From the NCBI GenBank assembly GCA_028689635.1, contig JAQVCU010000019.1, forward strand, positions 1-35,582: DNA of 35,582 nucleotides. Direction: 5' to 3'. Under the pieces are notes generated by a model. That model saw only the letters and a list, made by a program, of their open reading frames with translations, was not told the origin of the DNA and searched no databases. Numbering within the stretch: position 1 is the first letter of the stretch; every line of letters begins with the position of its first letter. Source of the DNA: Oscillospiraceae bacterium. Lineage in GTDB: Bacteria > Bacillota > Clostridia > Oscillospirales > Ruminococcaceae. Shown in pieces: positions 1-6,350 of this stretch. Position numbers and translations under genes: made by a program.

Positions 1-25
1 GGTCACAAAAGTGGATTCTACGACC

Positions 26-126
26 CATGGTAGGGTTTAGCCTGATCACAACTTACGTCTCATTATATCCCGCCCTAATTATGTACGAAATATGTTGTAG
101 ACTTCTTAGATCATACATGGTAGGGT
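26..126. repeat. 11-bp direct repeat pair
   Basis: CATGGTAGGGT occurs at 26-36 and again at 116-126, 90 bp apart, in AT-rich sequence with no open frame. It could be the end of a mobile element, a pair of protein-binding sites, or chance. Only the repeat itself is visible. Confidence 0.4.
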
Positions 127-163
127 AAAAGGCGCGCTTATTAAATTCGAAAGGATGGGCTAT

Positions 164-331
164 ATGAACGCAAAAGAGAAAGCGAAACTGGTACGGCAGG
201 CAAGTAAACTATATACCTTAGGGCTGGCTTTGGAAAAATACAGAAACAACCTGCGACGTCTTGTAGAAAAAGGAACAACTTATGTATTGTTCAAGTTGCG
301 GAACGCAAGTATCGGAATGACGCCCCAATAG
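164..331 (+). CDS. small hypothetical protein, probably truncated
   Basis: A 55-residue frame starts at an ATG about 6 nt after a weak AAGG site. Its first ~37 residues (start MNAKEKAKLVRQ) look helical and charged; the last ~18 look unlike protein that continues naturally. I do not recognise a family. Inside it, in another frame, an AAAGGA site is followed by ATG at 284 and a 12-codon frame beginning MYCSSCGTQ, which resembles the start of a zinc-ribbon protein and then stops. The overlap suggests decay or fusion of two former small genes. Its position before the DUF1016 gene suggests shared mobile-element cargo. Confidence that it is expressed is low. Confidence 0.3.
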   Translation: MNAKEKAKLVRQASKLYTLGLALEKYRNNLRRLVEKGTTYVLFKLRNASIGMTPQ

Positions 332-338
332 ATTTCTG

Positions 339-400
339 CCGGCAGAGCTGATTCTGCCGGGTACATAAAAAAACAGGCTCACAATGAGCCGGAAAGGAGA
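339..400 (+). promoter_or_regulatory. two leader hairpins ahead of the DUF1016 gene
   Basis: Two perfect stem-loops precede the start codon at 406. The first pairs CCGGCAGA (339-346) with TCTGCCGG (353-360). The second pairs GGCTCA (376-381) with TGAGCC (385-390) and sits just before the ribosome site AAGGAGA (394-400). An A-run, not a T-run, lies between them, so neither is a plus-strand terminator. The second could affect access to the ribosome site. Confidence 0.45.
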
Positions 401-405
401 AGCCC

Positions 406-1302
406 ATGAAAGCACTGAAAAATGAAAGCTCCCTCTACATGGAGCAGATCACATCTGCTATCACCACTTGCTACGAAAACAATGACAAGCCGGCCGACCG
501 ATCTCTGATGGAGCTTTATATCTTGATCGGCCGATGCATCTGTCGCCAGGGGGAAAAAGCCTTTGTCACTCACTTGGCCGAAAACCTCGCCACCCGTTTC
601 CCATCGCTGAAAGGCTTCTCCTTTCGCAATCTCCGCAGGATGCGTGACTTTTACCGCACCTACGAAAACGACCCGGTTCTCATGGGGAAAGCTCAGTCTC
701 TTAGCTGGACGCAAAACACTGTTATACTGGAGTGCTGCGAAATCCATGAGCAACGCTCTTTTTATATCGGACTTGCGGCAGCACAGAATCTTTCCAAGCT
801 GGCCCTCATGAAAGCCATTCAGGAAAATACCTTTGATACTTTATTTAATGAAGGAATTCCTGCTGAAACCACTGAACCCGGTATCGCCCCTATAGGCAAT
901 ATTTCACCCGATACGGGCGTAGACACCGCCGCATCTATTGAAACGGCGTGTGGGCCATCTGTGCCAGCGTGTGAACCGCTCCGCCAAGGGGTTGATATGC
1001 ACTGCGGGAGTGACAGGTTACCCACCCCTGCCTCTGCATGGAGAGCAGCCGGCCGACCGGCGAAACACAAAGCTGATGAAGATCCTCCTCCGCTAAATTT
1101 CATAAATCAGCAGCCGCCACCATATCCTCCGCCTCTGATGTTCTGGACTGACAAGCTGAAACCACCGCAAAACTTTCCACCCGGTGTGCGCCCTCGAATG
1201 GAAAATCTCCGAGAGCTTTTTATAACTGCAATAAAACAAAACACCCCCGCCAAATTGACGAGGGTTGTTTTGTGCCAGAATAACCTCTGTGCAGCATTTT
1301 AA
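406..1302 (+). CDS. DUF1016 N-terminal domain protein (YhcG-like, nuclease half missing)
   Basis: 298 residues. Residues ~20-150 match the DUF1016 N-terminal pattern as I know it: ELYILIGRCICRQG, then FSFRNLRRMRDFYRTY, then LSWTQNTVIL, then FYIGLAAAQNLSKLALMKAI. In full-length YhcG proteins this helical DNA-binding half precedes a PD-(D/E)XK nuclease. Here no nuclease motif follows; instead residues ~150-298 are Pro-rich and low in complexity (PPPYPPPL near 235). A good ribosome site, AAGGAGA, lies 5 nt upstream. The last ~20 codons overlap a minus-strand intrinsic terminator (1231-1264), so the original stop may have been earlier. Stand-alone DUF1016-N genes are common in integrative elements of gut Clostridia (general knowledge); a role here is not known. 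Confidence 0.65.
   Translation: MKALKNESSLYMEQITSAITTCYENNDKPADRSLMELYILIGRCICRQGEKAFVTHLAENLATRFPSLKGFSFRNLRRMRDFYRTYENDPVLMGKAQSLSWTQNTVILECCEIHEQRSFYIGLAAAQNLSKLALMKAIQENTFDTLFNEGIPAETTEPGIAPIGNISPDTGVDTAASIETACGPSVPACEPLRQGVDMHCGSDRLPTPASAWRAAGRPAKHKADEDPPPLNFINQQPPPYPPPLMFWTDKLKPPQNFPPGVRPRMENLRELFITAIKQNTPAKLTRVVLCQNNLCAAF
1231..1264 (-). terminator. intrinsic terminator inside the DUF1016 3' end
   Basis: Read on the minus strand, CCCTCGTC (1264-1257) pairs with GGCGGGGG (1251-1244) using two G-U pairs that would be mismatches on the plus strand. It is followed by TGTTTTGTTTTATTG. No convincing minus-strand gene feeds it, so it may be a leftover of an earlier arrangement. Confidence 0.55.
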
Positions 1303-1574
1303 TCCACGGAGCCAGGATCGAGACCCGCCAGATACAAGGCGCCTCCTTGTATCGACACCTTGAGTATAGATATTTTGCAAGAAATTGTCGAGTATTGCCT
1401 ACGCGGTATAACTGCCGAATAATTAACGACAAATTTGGTTATGGCCAAGGGTAGCCTAAAGCTGATTTTTTTGATATAATTAAATTTATGAATGAGGGCA
1501 AAAAATTGCTTTATTTTGTGGAAAGAAGGATCTCTTTACAGAAAAATAATAAATTTTTTTTGCATCGTTTTTAC

Positions 1575-1614
1575 AAAAATCCTTGTGCCGTATATTATGG
1601 CGCAAGGATTTTTT
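1575..1614 (+). terminator. intrinsic terminator
   Basis: AAAAATCCTTGTGCC (1575-1589) pairs with GGCGCAAGGATTTTT (1599-1613) with one G-U pair, followed by T residues. No gene lies directly upstream. Confidence 0.65.
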
Positions 1615-1787
1615 CATAGGGGGCGCTGCCCTCTCTTGACGTCGGTTTTCTCCGCTTTCAGCTCTAAAAACCTCCTGTCACTCCCGAAGGGGAAAGCGGT
1701 TTATGCCATTCGGCAAACCGCCGGATGCGAAAAAGCGGCATCTGCCGTTACCTTTAAAGACACGTCGCAGCGGATCCCGCTGCCATT

Positions 1788-1822
1788 AAAATCACCAGTC
1801 TTCGGACTGGTGATTTTTCTTT
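1788..1822. terminator. intrinsic terminator with TTCG loop
   Basis: AAAATCACCAGTC (1788-1800), loop TTCG, then GACTGGTGATTTT (1805-1817) and more T. The pairing is perfect. The A-run on the left makes it able to act on both strands. Confidence 0.75.
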
Positions 1823-2089
1823 TGCGCCATTGCTCCATGCGGTTCCGGTCCACTAAAGATGGAGCTCCGCTTGCCTGACCGGTCGTAAACGGCCTTGCGA
1901 CGACTCACGGCCGCTGCCAACCTTTTGCAGGTTACAGGGGTTCAGCGCTATCCACGGAAACCGGAATAAACCTTTTTCGCCGCCGTTTCTTATCTGGAGC
2001 GCTGGCCATCGCTGGCTTTTTCAATTTGGCGTGGAAAGTTCGGCTGGCGAAGAAGCAAAAAGAAAAATATCCATTGCAGGCAGCTTTTT

Positions 2090-2122
2090 AGACGCGGGGT
2101 TTCATAACCCCCGCGTCTTTTT
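2090..2122. terminator. intrinsic terminator
   Basis: AGACGCGGGG (2090-2099) pairs perfectly with CCCCGCGTCT (2109-2118), followed by TTTT. Like its neighbours it follows no recognisable gene. Confidence 0.7.
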
Positions 2123-2180
2123 ATTTCCACAAAGCGCTCATTAGCATGCAGACAACGGAATATGACGCAACAGAGAAGCC

Positions 2181-2209
2181 TTGCTGTTTGGGACGATATG
2201 CGCTACAAT
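2181..2209 (+). promoter_or_regulatory. candidate promoter for the nitroreductase
   Basis: TTGCTG (2181-2186), 17-bp spacer, TACAAT (2204-2209). This would give a leader of about 150 nt before the start at 2365. The -35 match is partial. Confidence 0.4.
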
Positions 2210-2364
2210 CATATCAGCGGCACCGGAGAAAATGGCGGATGGGACAACGGCCGCTGCCGGCATGCCAAAATGATCGAAACAAAAAAGCGGGCTGAAAACC
2301 GGCGGAGCTTTTTGGAAAAAGATGGCTTATCATTGGCCACAAGATCAGAAAGGGAGGAAATGGA

Positions 2365-2877
2365 ATGGATTTTTCAGAGGTAGTCAGGAGCCGGTACTCC
2401 TGCAAAAAGTTTGACGGAAAGGCGGTCGAAGAAGAGCAGCTGATCAAGATACTGGAAGCGGGACGTTTGGCCCCGACTGCAAAAAACCTGCAGGAGCAGC
2501 ATATTTATGTGATCCAATCTGCAGAAGGGCTCGCTAAAATCGATAACGCCACGCCGTGCCGTTACGGCGCGGGCACCGTTCTGGCTGTCGCGTTCCACAA
2601 GGAGAACGTATACGTATATCCGGGCGGAAAGAGGGATTCCGGCGTAGAGGACGCAAGCATTGTTGCGACCCATATGCTGCTTGCGGCGAGAAACGAGGGG
2701 GTCGACAGCTGCTGGGTCAATTTCTTTGATCCAGAGGATCTGGCAAAGGACCTGGCGCTCCCCGAAGACGAAGAGATCCTGATGCTTCTGGATCTTGGCT
2801 ACGCGGCGCAGGGCGCAGGGCCGCTGCCAAACCACAGCCAGCGAAAACCGCTTTCCGAGACGGTAGATTATATTTGA
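2365..2877 (+). CDS. nitroreductase family protein
   Basis: 170 residues, the short form of the FMN-dependent nitroreductase family. These enzymes use NAD(P)H to reduce nitro groups, quinones or similar acceptors in the cytoplasm. The N-terminus SRYSCKKFDGK fits the family's phosphate-binding RxSxRxF region; EAGRLAPTAKNLQ at ~32-44 is the typical second motif, and a LLDLGY segment near 142 precedes the C-terminus. The start at 2365 is chosen because AGGGAGG lies 7 nt upstream; the ATG at 2360 is in another frame. The gene stands alone, with a 49-bp gap to the next small membrane protein, and the two may be cotranscribed. Substrate cannot be told from sequence. Confidence 0.9.
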   Translation: MDFSEVVRSRYSCKKFDGKAVEEEQLIKILEAGRLAPTAKNLQEQHIYVIQSAEGLAKIDNATPCRYGAGTVLAVAFHKENVYVYPGGKRDSGVEDASIVATHMLLAARNEGVDSCWVNFFDPEDLAKDLALPEDEEILMLLDLGYAAQGAGPLPNHSQRKPLSETVDYI

Positions 2878-2926
2878 GTCGGAACAAAAAGACGACGATG
2901 GAAAATAGATCAGGGAGGGATGGACT

Positions 2927-3322
2927 ATGAATATAGTCGATGAGGAACAAAACGGCGCGTTGGAAAAGCTGGAGCATATGGCAAAGCAGCAGCTGGTTTG
3001 GACGCGCCTGGGCGCGATGGCGCTGGTAGGTACCTTTGTGGTGGTGCTGATCACAATTTTAGTCATGGCTCCCAGGGTCGGGAGCCTGCTAAACCAAACC
3101 CGGCAAGCGGTCAGCGGCCTGGAGGAAGTGACGGAACAGCTGCGGCAGGCGGATCTTCCGGGGCTGCTGGATCAGGTGGACAGCCTGGTTGGGCAGAGCA
3201 CGGAAACGGCGTCGGCTGCGATGGAAAAGATCAAAGACCTGGATGTAGAAGCGCTCAACCAGGCCATTACAGACCTTAAAAATGTTGTGAGCCCCCTGGC
3301 AAGGCTGTTTGGAAACGGATGA
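2927..3322 (+). CDS. membrane-anchored coiled-coil protein, unknown function
   Basis: 131 residues. A short charged N-terminus (~1-25) is followed by one membrane helix at ~28-48 (ALVGTFVVVLITILVMA) and a long helical region at ~50-130 rich in Leu, Gln and Glu with heptad-like spacing (QTRQAVSGLEEVTEQLRQ). This resembles DUF948-type or chemoreceptor-stalk proteins in architecture, but I recognise no specific family. Ribosome site AGGGAGG is upstream of the ATG. A strong terminator follows at 3326, so the transcript ends here. Likely topology is one membrane anchor with the coiled coil on one side; which side is not clear. Confidence 0.75.
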   Translation: MNIVDEEQNGALEKLEHMAKQQLVWTRLGAMALVGTFVVVLITILVMAPRVGSLLNQTRQAVSGLEEVTEQLRQADLPGLLDQVDSLVGQSTETASAAMEKIKDLDVEALNQAITDLKNVVSPLARLFGNG

Positions 3323-3325
3323 ACG

Positions 3326-3370
3326 CGGCCCCTTCTCCCGGTGCAAACGGGGGAAGGGGCCGTGTTTTTT
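3326..3370 (+). terminator. intrinsic terminator
   Basis: A 15-bp stem (CGGCCCCTTCTCCCG at 3326-3340 with 3348-3362, one G-U pair) followed by TGTTTTTT. It ends the transcript of the coiled-coil gene. Confidence 0.85.
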
Positions 3371-3440
3371 ACATCCAATCCCCCAACGGGGAGTTTTTCA
3401 AGATAGGACTACGACTTTTGGAGGCTCTGCAAACGAAACA

Positions 3441-3755
3441 TCATCGTCTCAAATAACGGCTGTACTCGCGAAAACCGCAGCTCTCCCAAAAGGCGAGCCC
3501 CGGCCCGTTGCCGCTTAGAACTTCAAGGTCAAGGCTTTCGGTCTGAAGGGTTTTGAGCAGCAGGTCAAAGGCTGCTTGTCCGCAGCCGCGGCGGCGATGG
3601 CTGCGAAAAATTATGATCCCATAAGCGCGAAGCACAAATGGGATCATTGGCCATGCCCGTAGGGCGGACATAAAATCGAGGATCATAACCATGTTGTGGT
3701 TATAATAGCACAAAATGGCGGGGACTTCGACCGGCTCCGTGGAGCAGTTATTTTT
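3441..3755 (-). pseudogene. GNAT acetyltransferase, 5'-truncated remnant
   Basis: The last ~55 codons encode the C-terminal half of a GNAT N-acetyltransferase: SHRRRGCGQAAFDLL fits motif A (acetyl-CoA pyrophosphate loop, R-x-x-G-x-G) and GLAFWESCGFREYSRY fits motif B. The N-terminal half is missing. Upstream coding sequence is occupied by repeat copy A (3622-3711), whose translation gives MSALRAWPMIP. Beyond it the frame stays open to a TGA at about 3758, at the edge of the palindrome, with no usable ATG and no ribosome site. Truncation associated with the repeat is the simplest reading. Acetyl-CoA binding residues survive, but a product is unlikely. Confidence 0.6.
3622..3711. repeat. dispersed hairpin repeat, copy A
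   Basis: The first 50 bases align without gaps to 33303-33352 with 42 identities, including a shared block ATCATTGGCCATGCCC. The right end GGTTATAATAGCAC matches GGTTATTATAGCAC in copy B. In copy A the right end forms a 7-bp stem (ATAACCA 3685-3691 with TGGTTAT 3697-3703). A 9-bp inverted pair ATGATCCCA (3613-3621) with TGGGATCAT (3639-3647) straddles its left edge. GGATCAT also recurs as a direct repeat around the core. It lies in the truncated GNAT gene. Confidence 0.75.
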
Positions 3756-3808
3756 TCAAAGAGGGGAATGCTAGACTATTATAATAGTCTAGCATTCCCC
3801 TCTTTGAA
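3755..3808. repeat. perfect 54-bp palindrome
   Basis: Two 27-base arms mirror exactly around 3781/3782. The centre is TAGACTATTATAATAGTCTA and the outer arm carries GAGGGGAATGC. There is no loop, so it can form a cruciform or a very stable RNA hairpin. It sits between the GNAT remnant and the MerR gene. The outer T-run on the left and lack of one on the right argue against a simple plus-strand terminator. A minus-strand terminator is possible: TTTTT does not follow there, however; A residues do. Confidence 0.9.
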
Positions 3809-3869
3809 CTTACAGAAGCGGGACATGGTGAACGGAAAAGCCTGTTTGAGGTGGGGCTCCATGAAATGA

Positions 3870-3889
3870 TAGACTAAATAAATAGTCTA
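3870..3889. repeat. second dyad related to the palindrome
   Basis: TAGACTAAATAAATAGTCTA is an inverted repeat whose 7-bp arms are identical to the centre of the 54-bp palindrome (TAGACTATTATAATAGTCTA at 3772-3791). The two lie 98 bp apart. A paired operator or paired element ends are both possible. Confidence 0.65.
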
Positions 3890-4052
3890 CAGCCCTTTGT
3901 GGGAATGCGGCGGAAGGGAAACTGGCGCGGGCTGGAGCGCCGGCAGGGCAGAACTGCCGCCCTGCCGGACCTTTGGCGAAAACCCGCCGCCAGCCGGCCC
4001 GGCCCAATGGGAAAAATGGCCGGATCCATTGAAAATGACGAACAAAACTTTA
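3890..4052. other. intergenic stretch with a GC-rich hairpin
   Basis: No gene seen. It contains a perfect 10-bp stem, CCGGCAGGGC (3940-3949) with GCCCTGCCGG (3959-3968), 9-nt loop, with no T-run on either side, about 85 bp upstream of the merR promoter. Confidence 0.5.
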
Positions 4053-4081
4053 TTGTAAACATAAGGTTTTAAGGCTATAAT
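4053..4081 (+). promoter_or_regulatory. promoter of the MerR gene
   Basis: TTGTAA (4053-4058), 17-bp spacer, TATAAT (4076-4081). Transcription would start near 4088, which excludes the upstream ATG at 4084 as the start of translation. Confidence 0.75.
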
Positions 4082-4206
4082 AAATGAGAAAACAGGGGAA
4101 AACAGGCGGTTTTAAGCGGAACAAGACAAAATTCCCGTCCCGGGATACTGCGCAAGACATGAAGCAGGATCAGGCTGGAAGGGTTTTGAGGGAAAGGGGA
4201 AGATCC

Positions 4207-5040
4207 ATGGGATATCTTTCAATTGGGGAAATGGCAAAACTGAACGGGCTTTCCGAACAAAGCCTGCGGCTGTATGACCGGATGGGGCTGATCTCTCCCA
4301 CCCATCGCGGCGAAGAAAACGGATACCGGTATTATGATATCCGACAAAGCGCGGTGCTGGATATAATCCAGTACATGAAATCCCTGGGAATGAGCCTAAA
4401 GGAGATCAGTGTTCAGCTGCGGGATCCGGACATCAATTACATCGAAACGGTGCTGCGCCGCCGTCAGGAACAGGTGGATGGTGAGATCAAAAACCTGAAA
4501 TTTCAGCGGCGGGCGATCGAACGCACCATCGAAAGCATTGAGCATTACCGCACGGCCCCGCCGGACGGTACCATCGTGTTGGAATATATCGGCCGGCGGC
4601 AGATGTATCTGATCGATTGCGGCATCAACTTTTATGACTATGATATGGACGAATACGAACGCCTTTTGCGGGAATTGAAGGACAGCCTTTCTGCCGATCA
4701 GCTGCCCCAGATCTATTTCTGCAACGCCGGTACGGTGTTGCGGCAGGAAAACCTGGCCCAAAGGCGCTTTTACTCTACGGAGCTATTTGTTTTTGTCGAC
4801 CGGGAATTTGTAAGCGCGGATCTGACTACGCCTATCCCGGCCAGCAATTATCTGTGCATCTACTGCGACAGCTTTTACAAAGAGAAGGAATACGCCGAAC
4901 GGCTGCTGCAGGAAGCCGAAAAACGCGGTTATCGCGTCACCGGGGATTATCTCTGCGAGAGTATTTCCGATATCCCCATGGTGGATACAACGGCCCGCGG
5001 CATGTTCCTGCGCCTGCAGATCCCGGTGAGCTTTGCCTGA
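4207..5040 (+). CDS. MerR family transcriptional regulator with effector domain
   Basis: 277 residues from the ATG at 4207, chosen because AAAGGGGA lies just upstream and the reading matches the family start (MGYLSIGEMAKLNGLSEQSL). Residues ~4-72 are the MerR winged helix-turn-helix (SLRLYDRMGLISP, then NGYRYYD). Residues ~75-125 form the dimer coiled coil (RRRQEQVDGEIKNLKFQRRA). Residues ~130-277 resemble a GyrI-type effector-binding domain, as in BltR or BmrR. These proteins bind between the -35 and -10 of a promoter with a long spacer and twist the DNA to activate it. Exactly such a promoter lies 33 bp downstream, ahead of the dehydrogenase gene. The effector is unknown. Confidence 0.92.
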   Translation: MGYLSIGEMAKLNGLSEQSLRLYDRMGLISPTHRGEENGYRYYDIRQSAVLDIIQYMKSLGMSLKEISVQLRDPDINYIETVLRRRQEQVDGEIKNLKFQRRAIERTIESIEHYRTAPPDGTIVLEYIGRRQMYLIDCGINFYDYDMDEYERLLRELKDSLSADQLPQIYFCNAGTVLRQENLAQRRFYSTELFVFVDREFVSADLTTPIPASNYLCIYCDSFYKEKEYAERLLQEAEKRGYRVTGDYLCESISDIPMVDTTARGMFLRLQIPVSFA

Positions 5041-5072
5041 AAAAATATTGTTAAAAAATTATCTTTTTCCCG

Positions 5073-5103
5073 TTGACTTTATAGCAGCTGCAAGGTCTAT
5101 GAT
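5073..5103 (+). promoter_or_regulatory. MerR-type promoter with 19-bp spacer
   Basis: TTGACT (5073-5078) and TATGAT (5098-5103) are separated by 19 bp, longer than the usual 17. A perfect palindrome GCAGCTGC (5084-5091) sits at the centre of the spacer. This is the geometry MerR activators need. The adjacent MerR protein is the obvious candidate regulator. Confidence 0.75.
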
Positions 5104-5151
5104 AGAAACCAAGGAAGAAAACTTCCAAATATGAAAAAGAGGTGCATGATC

Positions 5152-6186
5152 ATGAGCTGCAATGGGAAAATCCGCGTTGTCCAGTATGGCTGTGGGAAGA
5201 TGAGCAAGTATATCCTGCGTTATCTGTACGAGCATGGGGCGCAGATCGTCGGCGCTATCGACGTAAACCCCGCTGTCGTCGGCATGGATATTGGCGACTA
5301 TGCGGAATTGGGCGTAAAAACCGGCGTATTGATCAGCGACAATGCCGATGAAGTGTTGGATAACACCGACGCGGATATCGCTATCGTCACGCTGTTCAGC
5401 CTGGTGAGCGACTGCTACGATCACTATGTCAAATGTCTCAGCCGCGGCATCAATGTGATCACCACTTGTGAAGAAGCCACCTACTGCTGGACGACAGATC
5501 CCGTCCGCGCGAACAAACTGGATAAGATCGCCAAAGAACACAACTGCACCTTCGTGGGCAGCGGCATGGAGGATACTTTCTGGGTTAACATGGTCGGCAT
5601 GGTGGCCGGAAGCTGCAACCGGATCGAAAAGATCGAGGGCGCGGTCAGCTACAATGTAGAGGATTACGGCCTGGCCCTGGCCAAGGCGCATGGCGTTGGC
5701 CTTACCGCCGAGGAGTTTGAGCAGCAGATCGCCCATCCTACCGAGATCGAACCCTCCTATGTCTGGAACTCCAACGAGGCCCTGGCCTCCAAAATGGGCT
5801 GGACCATCAAGAGCCAGACGCAGAAATGCGTCCCTTATTTCCATGGCGGGGATCTTTACTCTGCCACCATGGGCTATACCATTCCCAAGGGCAATTGCAT
5901 CGGCATGGCGGCGGTAGTCACCACCGAAACGTTCCAGGGCCCGGTCATCGAGACCCAGTGTATCGGTAAGGTGTACGGCCCGGAGGATGGCGATATGTGC
6001 GACTGGAAGATCACCGGGGAGCCTGTCACCGAGTTCCATGTGGTAAAACCCGCGACGGTGGAACACACCTGCGCCACCATTGTAAACCGGATCCCCAGCG
6101 TGCTGCGTGCCCCGGCGGGACTGGTCACCATGGATCAGCTTGACGAGCTGGAGTATTTGACTTACCCCATGGAATTCCACCTGTAA
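5152..6186 (+). CDS. dihydrodipicolinate reductase-like / 2,4-diaminopentanoate dehydrogenase-like oxidoreductase
   Basis: 344 residues from the ATG at 5152, preferred over 5131 because AGAGGTG lies 7 nt before it. The N-terminus [15 protein letters not shown] is a Rossmann NAD(P)-binding glycine motif, followed by IVGAIDVNP at the end of the second strand. Length and the Dhdps-reductase-like N-domain fit the family that includes 2,4-diaminopentanoate dehydrogenase (oxidative ornithine breakdown), where true DapB is only ~250 residues. None of the other ornithine-pathway genes (ora, orb, thiolase-like) are adjacent, so the substrate is open; an amino-acid-derived amine or imine is likely. It is probably activated by the upstream MerR protein and ends at a terminator at 6204. 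Confidence 0.75.
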   Translation: MSCNGKIRVVQYGCGKMSKYILRYLYEHGAQIVGAIDVNPAVVGMDIGDYAELGVKTGVLISDNADEVLDNTDADIAIVTLFSLVSDCYDHYVKCLSRGINVITTCEEATYCWTTDPVRANKLDKIAKEHNCTFVGSGMEDTFWVNMVGMVAGSCNRIEKIEGAVSYNVEDYGLALAKAHGVGLTAEEFEQQIAHPTEIEPSYVWNSNEALASKMGWTIKSQTQKCVPYFHGGDLYSATMGYTIPKGNCIGMAAVVTTETFQGPVIETQCIGKVYGPEDGDMCDWKITGEPVTEFHVVKPATVEHTCATIVNRIPSVLRAPAGLVTMDQLDELEYLTYPMEFHL

Positions 6187-6203
6187 TTGTGCAAAAGGTT
6201 TAT

Positions 6204-6237
6204 AAAAGGACGCCTGTCTACGGCAGGCGTCCTTTTT
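6204..6237 (+). terminator. intrinsic terminator
   Basis: AAAAGGACGCCTG (6204-6216) pairs with CAGGCGTCCTTTT (6224-6236), loop TCTACGG, T-run. It ends the dehydrogenase transcript. Confidence 0.85.
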
Positions 6238-6316
6238 GTTTGGCGGGATCCCGCGGGGATCCGGCGGCCGATTTTGGGCGTTTTTGCAAAAAACTGCCGA
6301 TTTTTTAGGGGGACGC

Positions 6317-6350
6317 AAAAACAGCGCCCCGAAAACCGGGGCGCTGTTTT
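6317..6350 (-). terminator. intrinsic terminator of tRNA-Leu
   Basis: On the minus strand, directly after the CCA end, AAAACAGCGCCCC pairs with GGGGCGCTGTTTT (stem 6350-6338 with 6330-6318) and ends in a T-run. It can also act on the plus strand. Confidence 0.85.

Larger units (their letters stand above)
1303..2180. other. gene-poor stretch with serial hairpins
   Basis: I see no credible gene here; the open frames lack ribosome sites and protein-like composition. What it holds is structure: terminators at 1575-1614, 1788-1822 and 2090-2122 plus hairpins at about 1698-1721 (GCGGTTT with AAACCGC) and 1766-1782 (GCAGCGG, loop ATC, CCGCTGC). The hairpins at 1698-1822 could form one structured transcript ending in a UUCG terminator, but I found no clear promoter and recognise no RNA family. 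Confidence 0.4.

Noticed and set aside
1492..1878. 128-residue plus-strand frame across the hairpin region
   Set aside because: No ribosome site, crosses two terminators, and the product has no protein-like pattern.
2162..2383. 73-residue frame before the nitroreductase gene
   Set aside because: Overlaps the candidate promoter and the true start; no ribosome site or recognisable domain.
3302..3322. Possible link between repeat copy A and a tRNA-like or riboswitch structure
   Set aside because: The paired segments match no known RNA family and have no consistent place relative to genes.
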